From contig NC_079204.1 in NCBI RefSeq assembly GCF_026745355.1, positions 2,053,501 to 2,117,500 on the forward strand: 64,000 nt of DNA. The letters are read 5' to 3'. The position numbers and the translations under genes were made by a program. How positions within the stretch are numbered: the stretch's first letter is position 1; each line of letters starts with the position of its first letter. Origin of the DNA: Beta vulgaris subsp. vulgaris (lineage: Eukaryota > Streptophyta > Magnoliopsida > Caryophyllales > Amaranthaceae). Below, in pieces: positions 46,745 through 58,504 of this stretch. The notes below the pieces were generated by a model, which was given only the letters and a program-made list of their open reading frames with translations, was not told the origin of the DNA and ran no database searches.

Positions 46745-47092
46745 TGTAACCGCCATTATCTTGTGTAATTTAAATCGTTTCTTTTTTAATTGTAGATCCA
46801 CATTATCATCAAATTGAATTTATAATTCGCATTTATACATTAAAAAATTGTATTAAATTTTGTATATGTTACTTTTCTTTATATTCCATAAATATGTGTC
46901 GATGATGATCCCAAAAGATCTAAGAAAATAAAGAAATAATACTCCACAAAACTTTGTTTTCATTTTTAAAAATCGAATTAGTCTTTCTCTATTTTCCTAT
47001 ATTTGTAAGATTTAATTGAATTAATGGACAAGATTAGTCAATTAAAATAAAGAGCTACTATTTCAATAGTTATAATGGCTACAATTTATCTG
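46745..47092. mobile_element. MITE-like element with 'gtagcca' ends (copy 1)
   Basis: Left 'taaccgccattatcttgtg' and right 'atagttataatggctaca' are imperfectly inverted. The interior shares 'agatccacat', 'tttatacatta', 'gacaagattagtca' and 'atttcaatagttataatggc' in the same order with 58505-58868. Superfamily unknown. Confidence 0.45.
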
Positions 47093-47904
47093 AAGTTATA
47101 TTGAAAAGTATATCGATCAATGTGTCAAAGAGAATACCGATCAATGTGTCGCATGGTCTTAGCAATAGTATGACCAAAAATCGACGATTTGAGGAGCCTC
47201 TCAATAGACTTGAATAAATTAAACTGAGCTTAATATGGAGATAATACATTGTGACTTTGTGAGACATTAGTTGGATGCTCCCAAGTCCATAGTTTAGTCT
47301 TTGAACTATATACTTTCCATAAGATTATTACTCTTCAAAGTGTTGTTTATGCACCAAGTGTACAGTCTCATTGTGTACCCAAAAAAAACATATCGTTTAT
47401 TGAAAAAAAAAATGAACTTTTTAGCAAATTTTCTAGGTAAAAAGAACATGTAATTCAAAATCAAAGAGCATTTTTAATCTTATTCATCAAAGAATATTGA
47501 TCACAATGAAAAGAACATTACAATTTTAAATAAAAGAACATATTTTTCAAATTTTAATTTGAAAAAAACATATCACTAATGAATTTATACTAATATATTA
47601 AGAGAACGTATTGTGTCGGACTCGTCCGACCATAATCTTGGTCGGACGACTTTCAGGTGGTTTCCAATTTTTTTCAGGTAGTCTTCATTTTTTTTCAGGT
47701 GGTTCCAATTTTTTTTCAGGTAGTCTTCATTTTGTTTTCAATTAGTCTTCTTTGTTTTTCAGTGGGTTTTTGTGCTTCAGTAAGATTTACTTGGGTTTCA
47801 GTTGGTCTTTATTCTTTTTCAGGTAGTCTATATTTTTCTTCAGGTAGTCTTCATTTTGTTTCAGTTAGTCCATTATTTCTTTCAGTTGGCCCTTATTTCT
47901 TTCC

Positions 47905-48070
47905 GTTGGTCCAACTGAAAGAAAAGAAAGTCTAACTGAAAGAAAAGAAAGTCTAACTGAAAGAAAAGAAAGTCCAACTGAAAGAAAAGAAAGTCCAACT
48001 GAAAGAACACAAAGTCTAACTGAAAGAAAACGAAGTCCAACTGAAAGAAAAGAAAGTCCAACTGAAAAGA
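47905..48070 (-). repeat. 21-bp tandem repeat, about seven copies
   Basis: Head-to-tail units of AACTGAAAGAAAAGAAAGTC plus T or C, with a few variants (gaacacaaag, gaaaacgaag). The unit is a multiple of three, so the minus strand reads as a heptad LSVGLSF/LSVRLSF, probably only by chance. Confidence 0.85.
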
Positions 48071-48156
48071 AAACTAACCTGAAAACAACCATCCTTCGAA
48101 TTGATAAAAACAACCATGACATTGTTATAAGCAAGGAATCACCACTCACCACATTC

Positions 48157-48339
48157 TCACCATCCTTCGAATTGAAAGTAAACCAAATTCGAATTGTCTG
48201 ATATCAACATTCTTCTCCTTAGTCGGGTCCTTTTCAAGTAATGCGGCAAAATTTCATCAACTTCAATCAAATTTCTAGGACTTCCACCCTTTTTTCTTCT
48301 TGTTGCACCTTTCTTTCCTTTACCACCTGCTGTATCCAT
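48157..48339 (-). CDS. small basic ORF inside the foldback element (60 aa), doubtful
   Basis: On the minus strand MDTAGGKGKKGATRRKKGGS is followed by NLIEVDEILPHYLKRTRLRR and a short tail. Its codon use is less biased to AT than its surroundings, and the leader (gagagagaaaaaacaatgg) looks like a plant start context. It may be a captured host gene fragment, as Mutator-like elements often carry. I recognise no family, and the 3' end runs into the repeat region. Confidence 0.3.
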   Translation of the reverse strand: MDTAGGKGKKGATRRKKGGSPRNLIEVDEILPHYLKRTRLRRRMLISDNSNLVYFQFEGW

Positions 48340-48599
48340 TGTTGTTTTTTCTCTCTCCTAAATGAAGTTTATATTTTCTGGAAAAATTGTATGTATGTAT
48401 GTGTAAGAATTTTGAGTGTGATGGAAGATGAATGAAAATGGATGATGATGAATGGTTGTGCTCAGTTTTGGTTTTTCACCGGCGGCGACGGAGGAAGAAG
48501 ATGAAGAAGGAGAAGCGGTGCCGTTCTCGCGGCTTCGTCCGACGGAAAATGTTAGGTCAGACGGTCTGACCCAATACTTTCACATATATTAAAGGACGT

Positions 48600-49511
48600 T
48601 CATAAGCAAGTAACTACACCACGTGGCGCTATCTCTTATAGTAAACAAGCATACAATAAAAAAAAAAGAGTAGAAAATACATCTTATTACCCTCCCAATC
48701 AAGTAATATTTGGTGTTATATTTATGATGTAAAATGTGAACAAATGAATAGTATAATTACTCGAGGAATAATCCGGGCCTAAAAACTAGTTTGAAATTAA
48801 ATACTGATATCATGTTCTAATTCAACTAACAGCATGTTTTTTTGTATCAACTTAAATTAAAACATACCTATTTTGAATGTATTTAATATTTTCTTGTTAA
48901 ATATCCTTGTGTTCTTTTTCATAGAGTCACGTTCTCTTTATATGTACACGGTGGTGAATAATTTCATGTTCTTTTTCTACAGCATCACGTTCAAAAGAAC
49001 ATAGGTCATAATGAAAAGAACATTAAATTAAAAGAACATACAGTTTGAACTCAAAGAACATAGAGCGCGATAAGCACTGTACACTTAAGTGCACCTTCTA
49101 AATCGCGATTACTCGTGAGTCGTGACGATGACAACTATAAACACAGTCTCGTTTGAGCCATTTGCACACCATTATAAAGGATGACAGGCTTGACAACTTA
49201 AACAGTCGTCAATAGTTTGGTAGCAGAACCATCAAAAATAAGTTCTGATTGTATCTAACAAGTGCTAATGTCAATGAGTTCTTAATTTGTTTGTTCACCA
49301 TGGACTAGCTAGCAGTGGGAGAAAAGGGGTTGGAATGTTCTATATTGATCCACTTCATTTGCTCTTTCTTATATACCATATACGGTATTGATAGAGGAAT
49401 TAACACCTTAACAACAACTGATACAACCCAGTTCGTCGTCCGATCAAGAACATTATACAAAATCATGTACAAAAGCAAGAACTGCTTCATGAACTCAAGG
49501 ACTATATCTGT
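48600..49511. other. spacer downstream of the PPR gene
   Basis: AT-rich and without a recognised gene. The word 'aaaagaacat' recurs (about 49014, 49031). It probably includes the PPR 3' UTR near 49400-49511. Confidence 0.4.
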
Positions 49512-52500
49512 CTATATGTTTGCCAACTTCGACAAAGTTCTAGCCTTAGATCCAATTTCTAGATTTCTCAAAAATGAAATTCCCATATCATTCATAGAAT
49601 TTAAGACAACTTCTGCACGAAGATCTTCGCCTGCAGATTTGTACAAGTGAACAGCAGCACTCATTGTATACCTGTCAGGCTCCAAATTCTTTTGAATCCT
49701 TTCAAAGTGAGAAATGCCTTTATCCACATATCCGTAGTCCATGTAACTCCTTAATATGGTCCGACAACATATCATGTCGGGTTTTAATCCAGAAGCAAGC
49801 ATTGTATTGAAAACCCGGTCAATTTCCTCAATTAAGCCAGCTTTGGCAAAGACTGATATTAAGAGGTTGTAATGAGCACAGGAAGGTTGTATCCCTTCTT
49901 TCTCCATGGATAAGATGGTGAGTTCTGCTTCCCGGTATTTCATACTCTCTGTGTAAGCTTTAATAAGGGCGAGGTAGGTTACGGAATCAGGAGAGAATCC
50001 ATCTCTCTGCATTGCCTTAAAAAGTTCTTCTGCCTCCGAATAATGTCCCACAGCGGCATATACATTTAACATAACATTGTAGCTTATCTGCAAAATCAGA
50101 GGCATCTGGATGTCACAAAATTTAAACAAGAGGGCAGACAACATAATTATACAACAAATACTACCTCCATTCTTTTGTAAGTGCAACGTTTTGACTTCAA
50201 ACTATTCTTTTACACCATAGTTTTTGCTTCAGTAATAATGTATGGTACATGTTAAACTTTCATGTGTATTTTCAAAATAGCAACTATTTATTATTTTTAT
50301 AATTGAATATTTAAAGAGATTAATGGTCAAATACTCAATTTTATGTGTTGGCAAGCGTGAAAAACAACATGTTGCAACAACAAAGGAAGTATTATAATTA
50401 TCCAGGTTTTATCTAAGCTTGAGGTTATAGTCAAAGATACCATTAAGAGCAGAAAAAAGAGAATAATGTGGAACCAAGGCGAACTTTCAAAGTTAAATTT
50501 ACTAAAATAGAAAGAGGCCTACTTATTTTGGATAAAGGGAATACCAAGGAAAACTATAGGGCAGTTCATATGGCACTTCGTTCGACTTCTTTATTTTTCG
50601 AGTTTCGACGACAACCCCCTCCCCTTGTTTTCTTATCGAAGGTAAAAGAAGGATACAGTAACGAGTAATGAGTAATGAGTAATGAAACAGAGTTCATAGG
50701 ACAATGCTCTTCATTGAGCCAAACAGCACAAAAGGATCTATATAGCCAGCTCATCAAGAAAACCATGAGTTTCTAAGTTGCAAATAGAAAAATATTACCT
50801 TCCCAGGTCTAATGCCTTCCTCCTGCATTTTAGCAAATAATGTAGATGCTTCCTGAGCCTTTCCTGCAATAGAAATGAAATCATATGGACATGCCAAAAG
50901 TTTGATCTCCATCTAGTTCAAATTCTGAAAAAAAGAGCAAGAAGAAAGAGACATACAGGACATAAAGAAACCACTTAAAAGAAGAGTAAAAGATATCATT
51001 GTAAAGCGTACCAAACTTCCCATATATGCTTATTAGATTAGTGTAAACTTTCTCATCCAACGGTATGCCCAAATTCTGCGCCATGCTGAACATCTCTACT
51101 ACTTTGATCAGGTTTCTTTGCCTCCCATAGACACTACATCAACCAAATAATAGACCAAAAGAAAGTAAGAGATGCTTCGTCTCCCACCTTCGGAGGCATG
51201 CTGAAAAGAAGGCTAAGACGTCTAACCTGATCATAGTGCTACAGGTCTGAATTGACAGGGAAACTCCAGTTGATAGCATGCGTTCATAAATTGTGGCAGC
51301 AAAATGCAATTTACCTGTGAAAGTAAAACGCTGAGCATCAATCATTACTGTCTTTCGTGTAAACCATTCTATAACTAACAGTCAAAAAGACTAAAAAAAT
51401 AACCTGCTTCCAACATTGCCTTAATAAATGTATTATTTGCAATAGTGTCAAGCACCAAGTTGTCATGCAAACTTCTGCGTATTATATTCTCTGCTTCCTG
51501 ATGCATCCCTGAGATATAATCACCATGTCACTTGTAGATAACAGATTAAAGACAGAAATTGAAGCACTACTGCCAAATGGCCTTGAGATTTGCAGATCCA
51601 AAACAATATTTTCATAAAACCTATTCATATACACAGTCAAAAATGGTAATTGCCCAAAATATAAGAGTTCCAACTAACAGTCACTTTTAGAAGTGCAGCC
51701 AAGATTCAGTATTCCTTCAGTAACCACCTCACACATTTACCTTGGTAGCACAGCTAACAAAACTTAGCTCGTCCAGTTAAGTAACTAAGCAGATAAAGAA
51801 TTTTATCTTTATGTCTATGTTTTGACATGTAAGCAGTTATGTTTTGACGTGTAAGCATTTTTGTTTTGACATGTAAGCAGATAGAGAATTTAGAATGAAT
51901 AAAGATAACCCAAAACATACCACGGTTTGTTAGATTGTTTACAAGGACACTGATGATAATGGGACTCAAAGTGATTCCTCTTTTTGTGCTCTCCTTGTAA
52001 ACCTGGTAACCTTCCCCAGGATCACCACAGTTGACACAGGCATCAATCACTGAATTGTATATTTCAGTTCCACAAATATCAGAATTCACCACAGCTGCAA
52101 ACAGTGCTTTAACTTTTTCCAGTTTTTGTTGCTTCCCATATAAAGTAATCATAGAAGCCAAGATCTCACCCTGCGCTCTTGAGTCCCTTTTAATTAATAG
52201 ATCATAGATCATTTCAGCTTTAGATTCATCACCTACACCACCGAGTTTAATGTCAATCTCCAGGAAATACTTGATAAGATAAAGCTTTTTTTTAATGGCC
52301 TCAATAAGATAAAACTTGCTTGAATTTGAAAATACAAAATATGCACTAAGAAAAGGCTGGACACTGATTTCTAAATTTAAAAGTAGGTTCACCTTCACGA
52401 ATAAACTTGCAAATGAGTTGATTTGTAACAGATAAGCCATCAGCAGATTCAAGCAAAAGTTCGAGTGTGTATCTAGTCTTGATGTTACTGCCATTTGCTA

Positions 52501-55500
52501 AATAAAGACGAAGCATAAGCTCTAGTGCACTAGTATTAAGCAACCCAGGGGCCCGCAAACTGCCTTCTTTTTTCTCAACTTTGCCATCTTCTGCACGCAA
52601 AATCAAGGAAACAGTTTGAATAAAGCTACTATTTTCCAAAGATTCGTTTCCACATACGTCTTCAATAAACTGCTCGGCTTCTCTAATCATTCCTTCCTTG
52701 GAGTACACCTTCATCACAGTCCTGCAGAGCTCCTCGTCAAACACGACATTGTCCTTTCTTATCTGAACTATAAAATTTTTGGCCTTCTCAAGCAGTGCCT
52801 CTCTCAGAAACATGTTGAGCATGGTTTTACAAGATCCTGAATCCGGGACTCCAATGCTGGATAAAGACTGAAAAGTGGCTTCAGCAGATCCCAAATCTTC
52901 CTTCATAATGTAACACTTCAACAAGATATTATAACCAATTCTGGATAGTGTTATATTTCGAGACCTCATCACTTCCATGGTCTGCAAAGCTTTTACATAT
53001 TCCCCTGAACTAAGATACACTTGTGCCATTGCTGTATATGTTTTCTCATCACTAAGAAGACCCAATCTTCCAGCCTCTTCAAAAGTCTTTTCTGCATCTT
53101 CACAAAGACCAAGCTTCCCATATATCCTGACAAGTAAACCATAAATGACTTCATCAGCCCGGATTCTAAACCTTTCCATTTCTGAAAACAGAGACAGGGC
53201 CTTCGAGTAATCCCCATTCTTATAGTAGAGAGTTAAAAGAGAAGCACAAGTAAAGTTACTTGGAATTATGTCTCGATATCGCATGTCTTCATAAAGCCTC
53301 AATACCTCATCTTGGTTGCCTTCTTTGACATTACATGTAATGAGAAGGCTGTAACTGACTTCTTCAGGAACAAAACCAAGGCTCTTCATCTTATTGAAAG
53401 TTGCCAAACCCTCTTCAAGAAGACCTTCCTTTACAAGTGAGCAGATGACAACTGTGAAGGTAAAGTGGTTAGGTACAACCCGCTTATCAACCATGTCCCT
53501 ATATATCTGTATCACATATTGGTGAAGTGATTTCTTTTGCAAGGATGACAGCATGAAATTATAAACTGCAACAGAAAGTACCACATCCCTCTCTCGCACA
53601 GCAGTGTAAAAAGCTAACATAGCTTTGTGGCGTCCCCATCGAGCATATGTACACAGCATAGTTCCACAAGCAATTTCATCAGGTTCGCATCCTGCATCAA
53701 GCATCTCAAGAAAGGTCTCCTCAGCCAGCTTAATCTTCCCAATTTGACCATATGCACGCAAGACAATTGTGTACGCAATAACACTAGGACGGTAGCACAG
53801 CTGCTCCAAGTGCATCAATAACTTCAGTACATACTCATTATCTATTTCAATAAGGTGCAGATAAATGAATCAGCTTGTAAGCAGTGATCAACTTTCTCCG
53901 CACACAACCTACAACTAACTCGCTTTACTACTACTTCACTCATTTCAGTAAAACTAAAAGCTTAATCAGACCAAAATTCTAAATTGAATTATTCTAGTCC
54001 AACTCTAATAAGTTCAGCCGAATCATCCACCACTTCCAATGAATAAAAATACGTAAATCACTAGCCACTTTTTGGTTCATTCAACACTCTTAACACAACC
54101 TGCACCATATAATTTACCAGTCTATAGGTTCATTGACAGCAAAAAAAAATCCTAGTATACCTATACCATAACTTTATCCTAACTCCAAAAAATTCAGAGC
54201 AATATTATCATGGAGATCACTATTCAAAGACAAGTCCAAAACCCAAATGCCAGAAGAAGCAAAACTCAAGGCAGGAAAATCAGAGAAAAAGTACCTTTTC
54301 ATCTCCAAGATTAACAAATTATGTACATCAATCAAGTGGCATTTTCGTAATTAGAAAAATAACTATATAAAGCCGTAGAAGTCAAATATACACTCATGAT
54401 TATATTAGTCACTTAACATACATAAGTAACTCTTTCATGATGTAATTGGTTGGAAATTCACCTCGTACCGTTATAATACAGTCATGATTATATTAATCAC
54501 TTAATAGTTAACATACATAACTCTTTCATTTCATGATATACTCCATCCGTCCACTATAGTTCTCATTTCCATTTTGGGTGTCCCAAAATATAGTTCCCAT
54601 TTCCATATTTAATTCCACATTTTTTCCGTAATTTGTCTAGAAAAAACGTGTCCTATCATTTATTTGCTTCTTGAATTTTGTTTTTTCCTTTGATTATTCA
54701 ACAAAAATATTACAATTAATGCTCTTTCATCAATTATTCTACATTCCTCTCCTAAAATCATCTATTCCAATACGACATTTATTTAAATAAACAAAAACTA
54801 TTTACTATCTCTCTTAGATTCTACTTGCATAAATTACCCTGAACTTGCATAAATTACCGTGAAAAAAAAGGAAATAAGAACTATATTTTGAGACGGAGGG
54901 AGTAATCTATTGGGAATTCACCTCGTACCATTAACGTCACAAGGTCGAACCCTCCCAACTATCGTACTTGGGCTAGGATTTCAGGGTCCTTCTCCTTACC
55001 ATTAAAACAAAACAAAGTCGAAATTCGATAAACAACACAAAATAATTACCTGCAATTTCATCCAAGCAAAGAAATCCCTAACTTGGCGCCAACTCTTTTG
55101 TTCCTTTAACACAACACACATTTCTCTAAAAGTAAGTTTAGTAACAAAAGATCCCATAACTTTTCTGATATCATAACTACCCTCACTTTTCTGGGATAAG
55201 CTACGAACAACTTGAATAGCAGCAACAACATGTTTACCATACAAATGACCATTACGATCATCTTGCAAGTACTGAACCATTTGCTCCGGAGAACGGCGAA
55301 CCCACCTCGGGGTTTGCGCTTGAGGGCCTTGGTTTCTGCGCAAGGCGCTTAAGTAGCGTGCTTTACCTTTGATTATGCGTCGGGCGTTGTCGTCGGAGAG
55401 TGGGTTTTTGGGGTTTTTGGAACGAGGTTTTGGGTTGTTGTTGTTGTTGTTGTTGTTGTTGCCGGTGCTGAGAGTCCATGGGTCGGGGGAAATGGAGCAG

Positions 55501-55598
55501 TGGATATGGGTAATGGTATTTGGGTTTTTGAGGGGAGGTTGAAGGTGGGGTTTTAGGAGAGGAGTTGGAGAGAGAAAGGAAGATTGGAGGGATTCCAT
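49512..55598 (-). CDS. EMB976: pentatricopeptide repeat protein, EMB976/At5g27270-like (eight exons, 1074 aa)
   Basis: PPR proteins bind organelle RNA and guide its processing. This one resembles the long P-class Arabidopsis protein At5g27270 (embryo-defective 976), expected in the chloroplast. Exons on the minus strand, in order: 55598-55050, 53800-52393, 52232-51921, 51508-51404, 51314-51227, 51133-51012, 50863-50799, 50087-49512; all phases match. The N-terminal 183 residues hold a Ser/Pro-rich transit-like start, an Asn run of nine (GTT repeat on the plus strand, about 55436-55462) and a conserved block ending DFFAWMKLQ. Then come many 35-residue repeats such as SVIAYTIVLRAYGQIGKIKL and CGTMLCTYARWGRHKAM. 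No PLS, E or DYW editing domain is seen at the C-terminus. The match to the Arabidopsis protein is from memory. Introns carry two Stowaway-like elements. Confidence 0.92.
50161..50389. mobile_element. Stowaway-like MITE, diverged, in PPR intron 7
   Basis: CTACCTCCATTCTTTTGTAAGTGCAACG and, at the other end, GTTGCAACAACAAAGGAAG are inverted, with TA on both sides (50159-50160, 50390-50391). The ends resemble those of 57475-57731 (CTACCTCTGTTTTTATTTAG). Confidence 0.6.
54541..54902. mobile_element. Stowaway MITE in PPR intron 1
   Basis: CTCCATCCGTCCACTATAGTTC at the left and GAACTATATTTTGAGACGGAGGGAG at the right, flanked by TA (54539-54540 and 54903-54904). About 362 bp. It is a different subfamily from the 260-bp copies. 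A small 'acttgcataaattaccctga' duplication lies inside near 54820-54860. Confidence 0.82.
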
Positions 55599-55607
55599 GG
55601 ATGGAGT

Positions 55608-55643
55608 TGTGAGCTTGTGAGCTTGTGAGCTTGTGAGCTTGTG
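55608..55643. repeat. 10-bp tandem repeat just upstream of the PPR start
   Basis: GAGCTTGTGA repeats about 3.5 times. It falls in the presumed 5' leader of the PPR transcript, 10 bp before the ATG. Confidence 0.85.
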
Positions 55644-55790
55644 TTGTGGGGATTGGAGAAGGGAAATTGGGAAAGATATTATTATTAGGATTAGTAAAAT
55701 ATCTTAACATTATTTTTGAATGGATTTTTCATTTTTGTGTGAATTTGCTTCAATTTCTACCTTTATTTTAGAGCATGTTCGGTTAACTTT

Positions 55791-56044
55791 TCCCGTCTCT
55801 TATTAGTTTACCCCTTTTTTTTGGCACATTTGCCGAGATACTTATTTGAATCTTAATATCTCTAATTTTCGATAATCAAAAATTACAGAAAGTTGATATT
55901 TGGATAATACACATTGAGACGAATCCAACAAGATCTCACATGACTATATTTTTTCTTAAATACAAATTACAAGAGATAGTCAAAGTCATGTATGTGAATA
56001 GTGTCAAAAGTCAAAAGGGGTAAACTAATAAAAGACGGAGGGAG
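55791..56044. mobile_element. Stowaway-like MITE, left end shortened
   Basis: TCTCTTATTAGTTTACCCCTTT at the left faces AAAAGGGGTAAACTAATAAAAGACGGAGGGAG at the right. The left end lacks the terminal CTCCCTCCG, and TA follows the right end. The interior has the family phrase 'gagacgaatccaacaagatc'. Confidence 0.7.
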
Positions 56045-56059
56045 TACATGAGAAATTAG

Positions 56060-56320
56060 AATTCCTATGAAGTAGATGTATGTATTGTTGTTTGGTTGGC
56101 AAAAACATGGGAAGTATAACTTTCTATGAAGTTCGTGGAGGAAATAACTTACCTATGCCCCCCTAGGTAAGTGGAAATTCTCATGAGAAATAAATTTTTT
56201 CTCATGTTCAACCAAACAAAAAATGTAGTTCCTAGGAAATGAAATTTCATGGGCAATGCAAATTCAAGGAAAACTATACTTTCCAACTTCACCAAACAAC
56301 CCCTTAGTATAGTTTGTGGG
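56060..56320. repeat. 'caaacaacc' repeat, possibly MITE
   Basis: 'ttgtttggttgg' near 56090 and 'ccaaacaacccct' at 56291 are inverted. 'acttacctatgcccccctaggtaagt' forms a central palindrome. Similar words occur around 12960-13080 (aaattgtttggtgg, acttacctaggg), so this is probably one decayed family. Confidence 0.4.
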
Positions 56321-56452
56321 ATGATGTAAATGGTCCTACTACAAGGAGTTTCCCACAGTTTTTTACGAGTAGACTAATTTCTTGCGGGGGTTTGTATAGG
56401 TACCTTAAAGGATAGTATCCCTCCCAGTTGGAATTTTTTCCATACCCGTTTA

Positions 56453-56798
56453 CGGCCCGTTTGGTAGTCGTTAATAAATTGCGGTAATGGGAATGAATTT
56501 TAAGTGTAATTTTATTAGGGAAGCACCCTTAAAATCTCCATGGGGAGGCATTCTTTCTCCATGGACAAGTAATCTCACCCCTAAACTTGTGTTTTTGTCT
56601 CCAAGGGGAAGCAATTTTCATTACCACTCATTACCACCCTACAAGGTGGTATTGGATGGGAATGAAAATTCAAGAAGGAAAGTGGACACTTTAGGATAAA
56701 TTAGCATTACCATGGTAATGGACAATGATATTTTTCACAAATTTACACACAAATTCATTCCCATTACCACCATTTATGAACAACTACCAAACCGGCCG
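56453..56798. mobile_element. PIF/Harbinger (Tourist-like) MITE with TTA target duplication
   Basis: CGGCCCGTTTGGTAGTCGTT at the left and AACTACCAAACCGGCCG at the right, flanked by TTA (56450-56452 and 56799-56801). The inverted repeats extend over about 48 bp (…GCGGTAATGGGAATGAATTT). The 3-bp TTA duplication is the Harbinger rule. 346 bp, non-coding. Confidence 0.72.
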
Positions 56799-57157
56799 TT
56801 AAACCCGAGACCTTGGTTAAGGAGTAAGTGGTCGTTAACCACTCACACCAAATCCAGTTGGTACAAAAATGGTGATAAGGATGATGTTATTTGGAATTGA
56901 AGTGGGTGCGGAGTTTGAATTTTGTAATATGGTTGTGAAAATTGGAAAGTGGTTTTTTTTTTCCAAGAGTGTAGGAGTAGCTTCCATTTTATTCTTTTCT
57001 AACACCGTTCATGTTAGTATTATGTTAGATAGTGACGGTTGGAGTTTTATTTACTTATAAGAATGTTGTTAAGGTTGTTCATGATTATTGATTGTTAGAT
57101 CATTACTTGCCTTGGATTCTAGGTCAAAATGTTTAATTAGATAATTGTTATTCTTGT

Positions 57158-57200
57158 ATTGGATCTTTGTTTTTTTTTTTGACAGGGTATTGAATCTTTG
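57158..57200 (-). mobile_element. ultra-short poly(T) insert flanked by a direct repeat
   Basis: TTTTTTTTTTTGACAGGGT (57170-57188) sits between ATTGGATCTTTG and ATTGAATCTTTG (12 bp, one mismatch). Read on the minus strand it is a short sequence ending in poly(A), the look of a severely 5'-truncated retroposon. Confidence 0.5.
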
Positions 57201-57474
57201 TTGGCTTTGGATATTTATACAAATGATATTTAGTTGCTCCTAGACTTCCCTTACAAATGAACTAGTAATAAAAGGACTATTGCTATATTTAGTTATTTAT
57301 TTTATTATACATATAACATGTTTTGGTCTCACCAATTTTTCTCTTTCACCAACTCTATCTAAATAAACCATTCAAAAGTAAAGGCAAAATGGTAGAACTT
57401 TTAAGGGATATAGGAAGCATAAGTGAAGTTGAACGGGCCACATCTATCTAAGCCTAGAATGGGTCAAGATCATA

Positions 57475-57731
57475 CTACCTCTGTTTTTATTTAGTTGCAA
57501 CGTTTTGACTTTCACGTTTACCAATATATAATTTCAAATCGTTTTATCTCTAATTGTATGTAAGTAAAAATTATAAAAATTTGATATTATAAAAGCTTAC
57601 ATCGAAACGAATCAAACAAGACCCCACATGACTATATTTTGTTTAACATATAAATCAATAAATGTGGTCAAATAAGAGAACATGAATAGTGCAATTTGTC
57701 AAACGTTGCAACTAAAAAAGAACGGAGGTAG
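57475..57731. mobile_element. Stowaway MITE
   Basis: CTACCTCTGTTTTTATTTAGTTGCAACG at the left and CGTTGCAACTAAAAAAGAACGGAGGTAG at the right, flanked by TA (57473-57474 and 57732-57733). 257 bp. Inside is the family phrase 'caaacaagaccccacatgac'. Confidence 0.85.
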
Positions 57732-58087
57732 TATTTGTTTGGCGAAGTATTTTAGAAAATTCTAAATTGATCCATGCACAGGTCAACCCATGTATTGTGT
57801 CAGCGCGTTTACGCAATATTATTCTAATTAATTCATATGTTTGGTGCGAAAATTGGGATATAGTATCTCAAATTTGAAAAAACAACAAGTGACTCAGTTA
57901 TCTTCTCGAAATGTGCACATAGTGATAGGTAGTATTCATGTACTAGAAAAGGCTCCTAATATTGATGATCATGGGATGTTGCAAAAAAAATATCAATCAA
58001 TATGGATTAGAGAGAAGGGAAATTGTTTTGTAACAAGTAAATTAAGACATTTTAAAAATGATAATCCAACAATTAAGGAAAAAATTT

Positions 58088-58482
58088 GAATTTTTTTCCT
58101 TGGATAATGCAAAAATGGGTTTTAATTTCCAAAATATGCCCAAAAAAATTAAAATTCCCGGCGTACCGTCCACGTAGGACAACACGCGAGAAAATTGTTT
58201 TTTTTTTAACCCACGGAAACCGCTACTTTAATTTTAAAATAAACCGCTAGTCTGAGTAGCGGTTTACCTGCGCAAAATATGGTAAGCAGATATTAGTTTT
58301 CATAATAAACCACTACTCGGAGTAGCGGTTTACAAAAAAAAATAAAAATTCTCGGCACTTGTAAACCGCTACTTGAAATTCTCGCGTGCCGTCCTACGTG
58401 GACGGTACGCAGGGAATTTTAATTTTTTTGGACATATTTTGAGAATTAAAACCCACTTTTGCATCATCCAAGGAAAAAATTC
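58088..58482. mobile_element. long-inverted-repeat MITE, Mutator-like, 10-bp target duplication
   Basis: Identical GAAAAAATTT lies on both sides (58078-58087 and 58483-58492). The inverted repeats run about 110 bp from GAATTTTTTTCCTTGGAT inwards to CGTACCGTCCACGTAGGAC on the left, mirrored on the right. The middle holds three to four copies of 'aaccgctact' / 'agtagcggttta' that pair with each other. 395 bp, no coding. Confidence 0.8.
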
Positions 58483-58504
58483 GAAAAAATTTACAATGTC
58501 AAAA

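Larger units (their letters stand above)
47602..48583. mobile_element. Mutator-like foldback element with 9-bp target duplication
   Basis: Flanked by identical ATATATTAA (47593-47601 and 48584-48592). The ends GAGAACGTATTGTGTCGGAC and (reversed) GTGAAAGTATTGGGTCAGAC extend as imperfect inverted repeats for about 45 bp, ending with GTCGGACGA on both. The inside is a second inverted structure. The left half (47650-47890) has T-rich units 'tttttcaggtagtcttcat'. The right half (47905-48070) has 21-bp units of the 'aactgaaagaaaagaaagtc' type, and the two are complementary in kind. The 9-bp duplication points to the Mutator superfamily. No transposase is present, so it is non-autonomous. Confidence 0.78.

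Noticed and set aside
47657..48152. Phe/Val/Ser repeat ORFs on both strands at 47.7-48.15 kb
   Set aside because: Direct products of T-rich and A-rich 21-bp repeats; periodicity in threes comes from the unit length.
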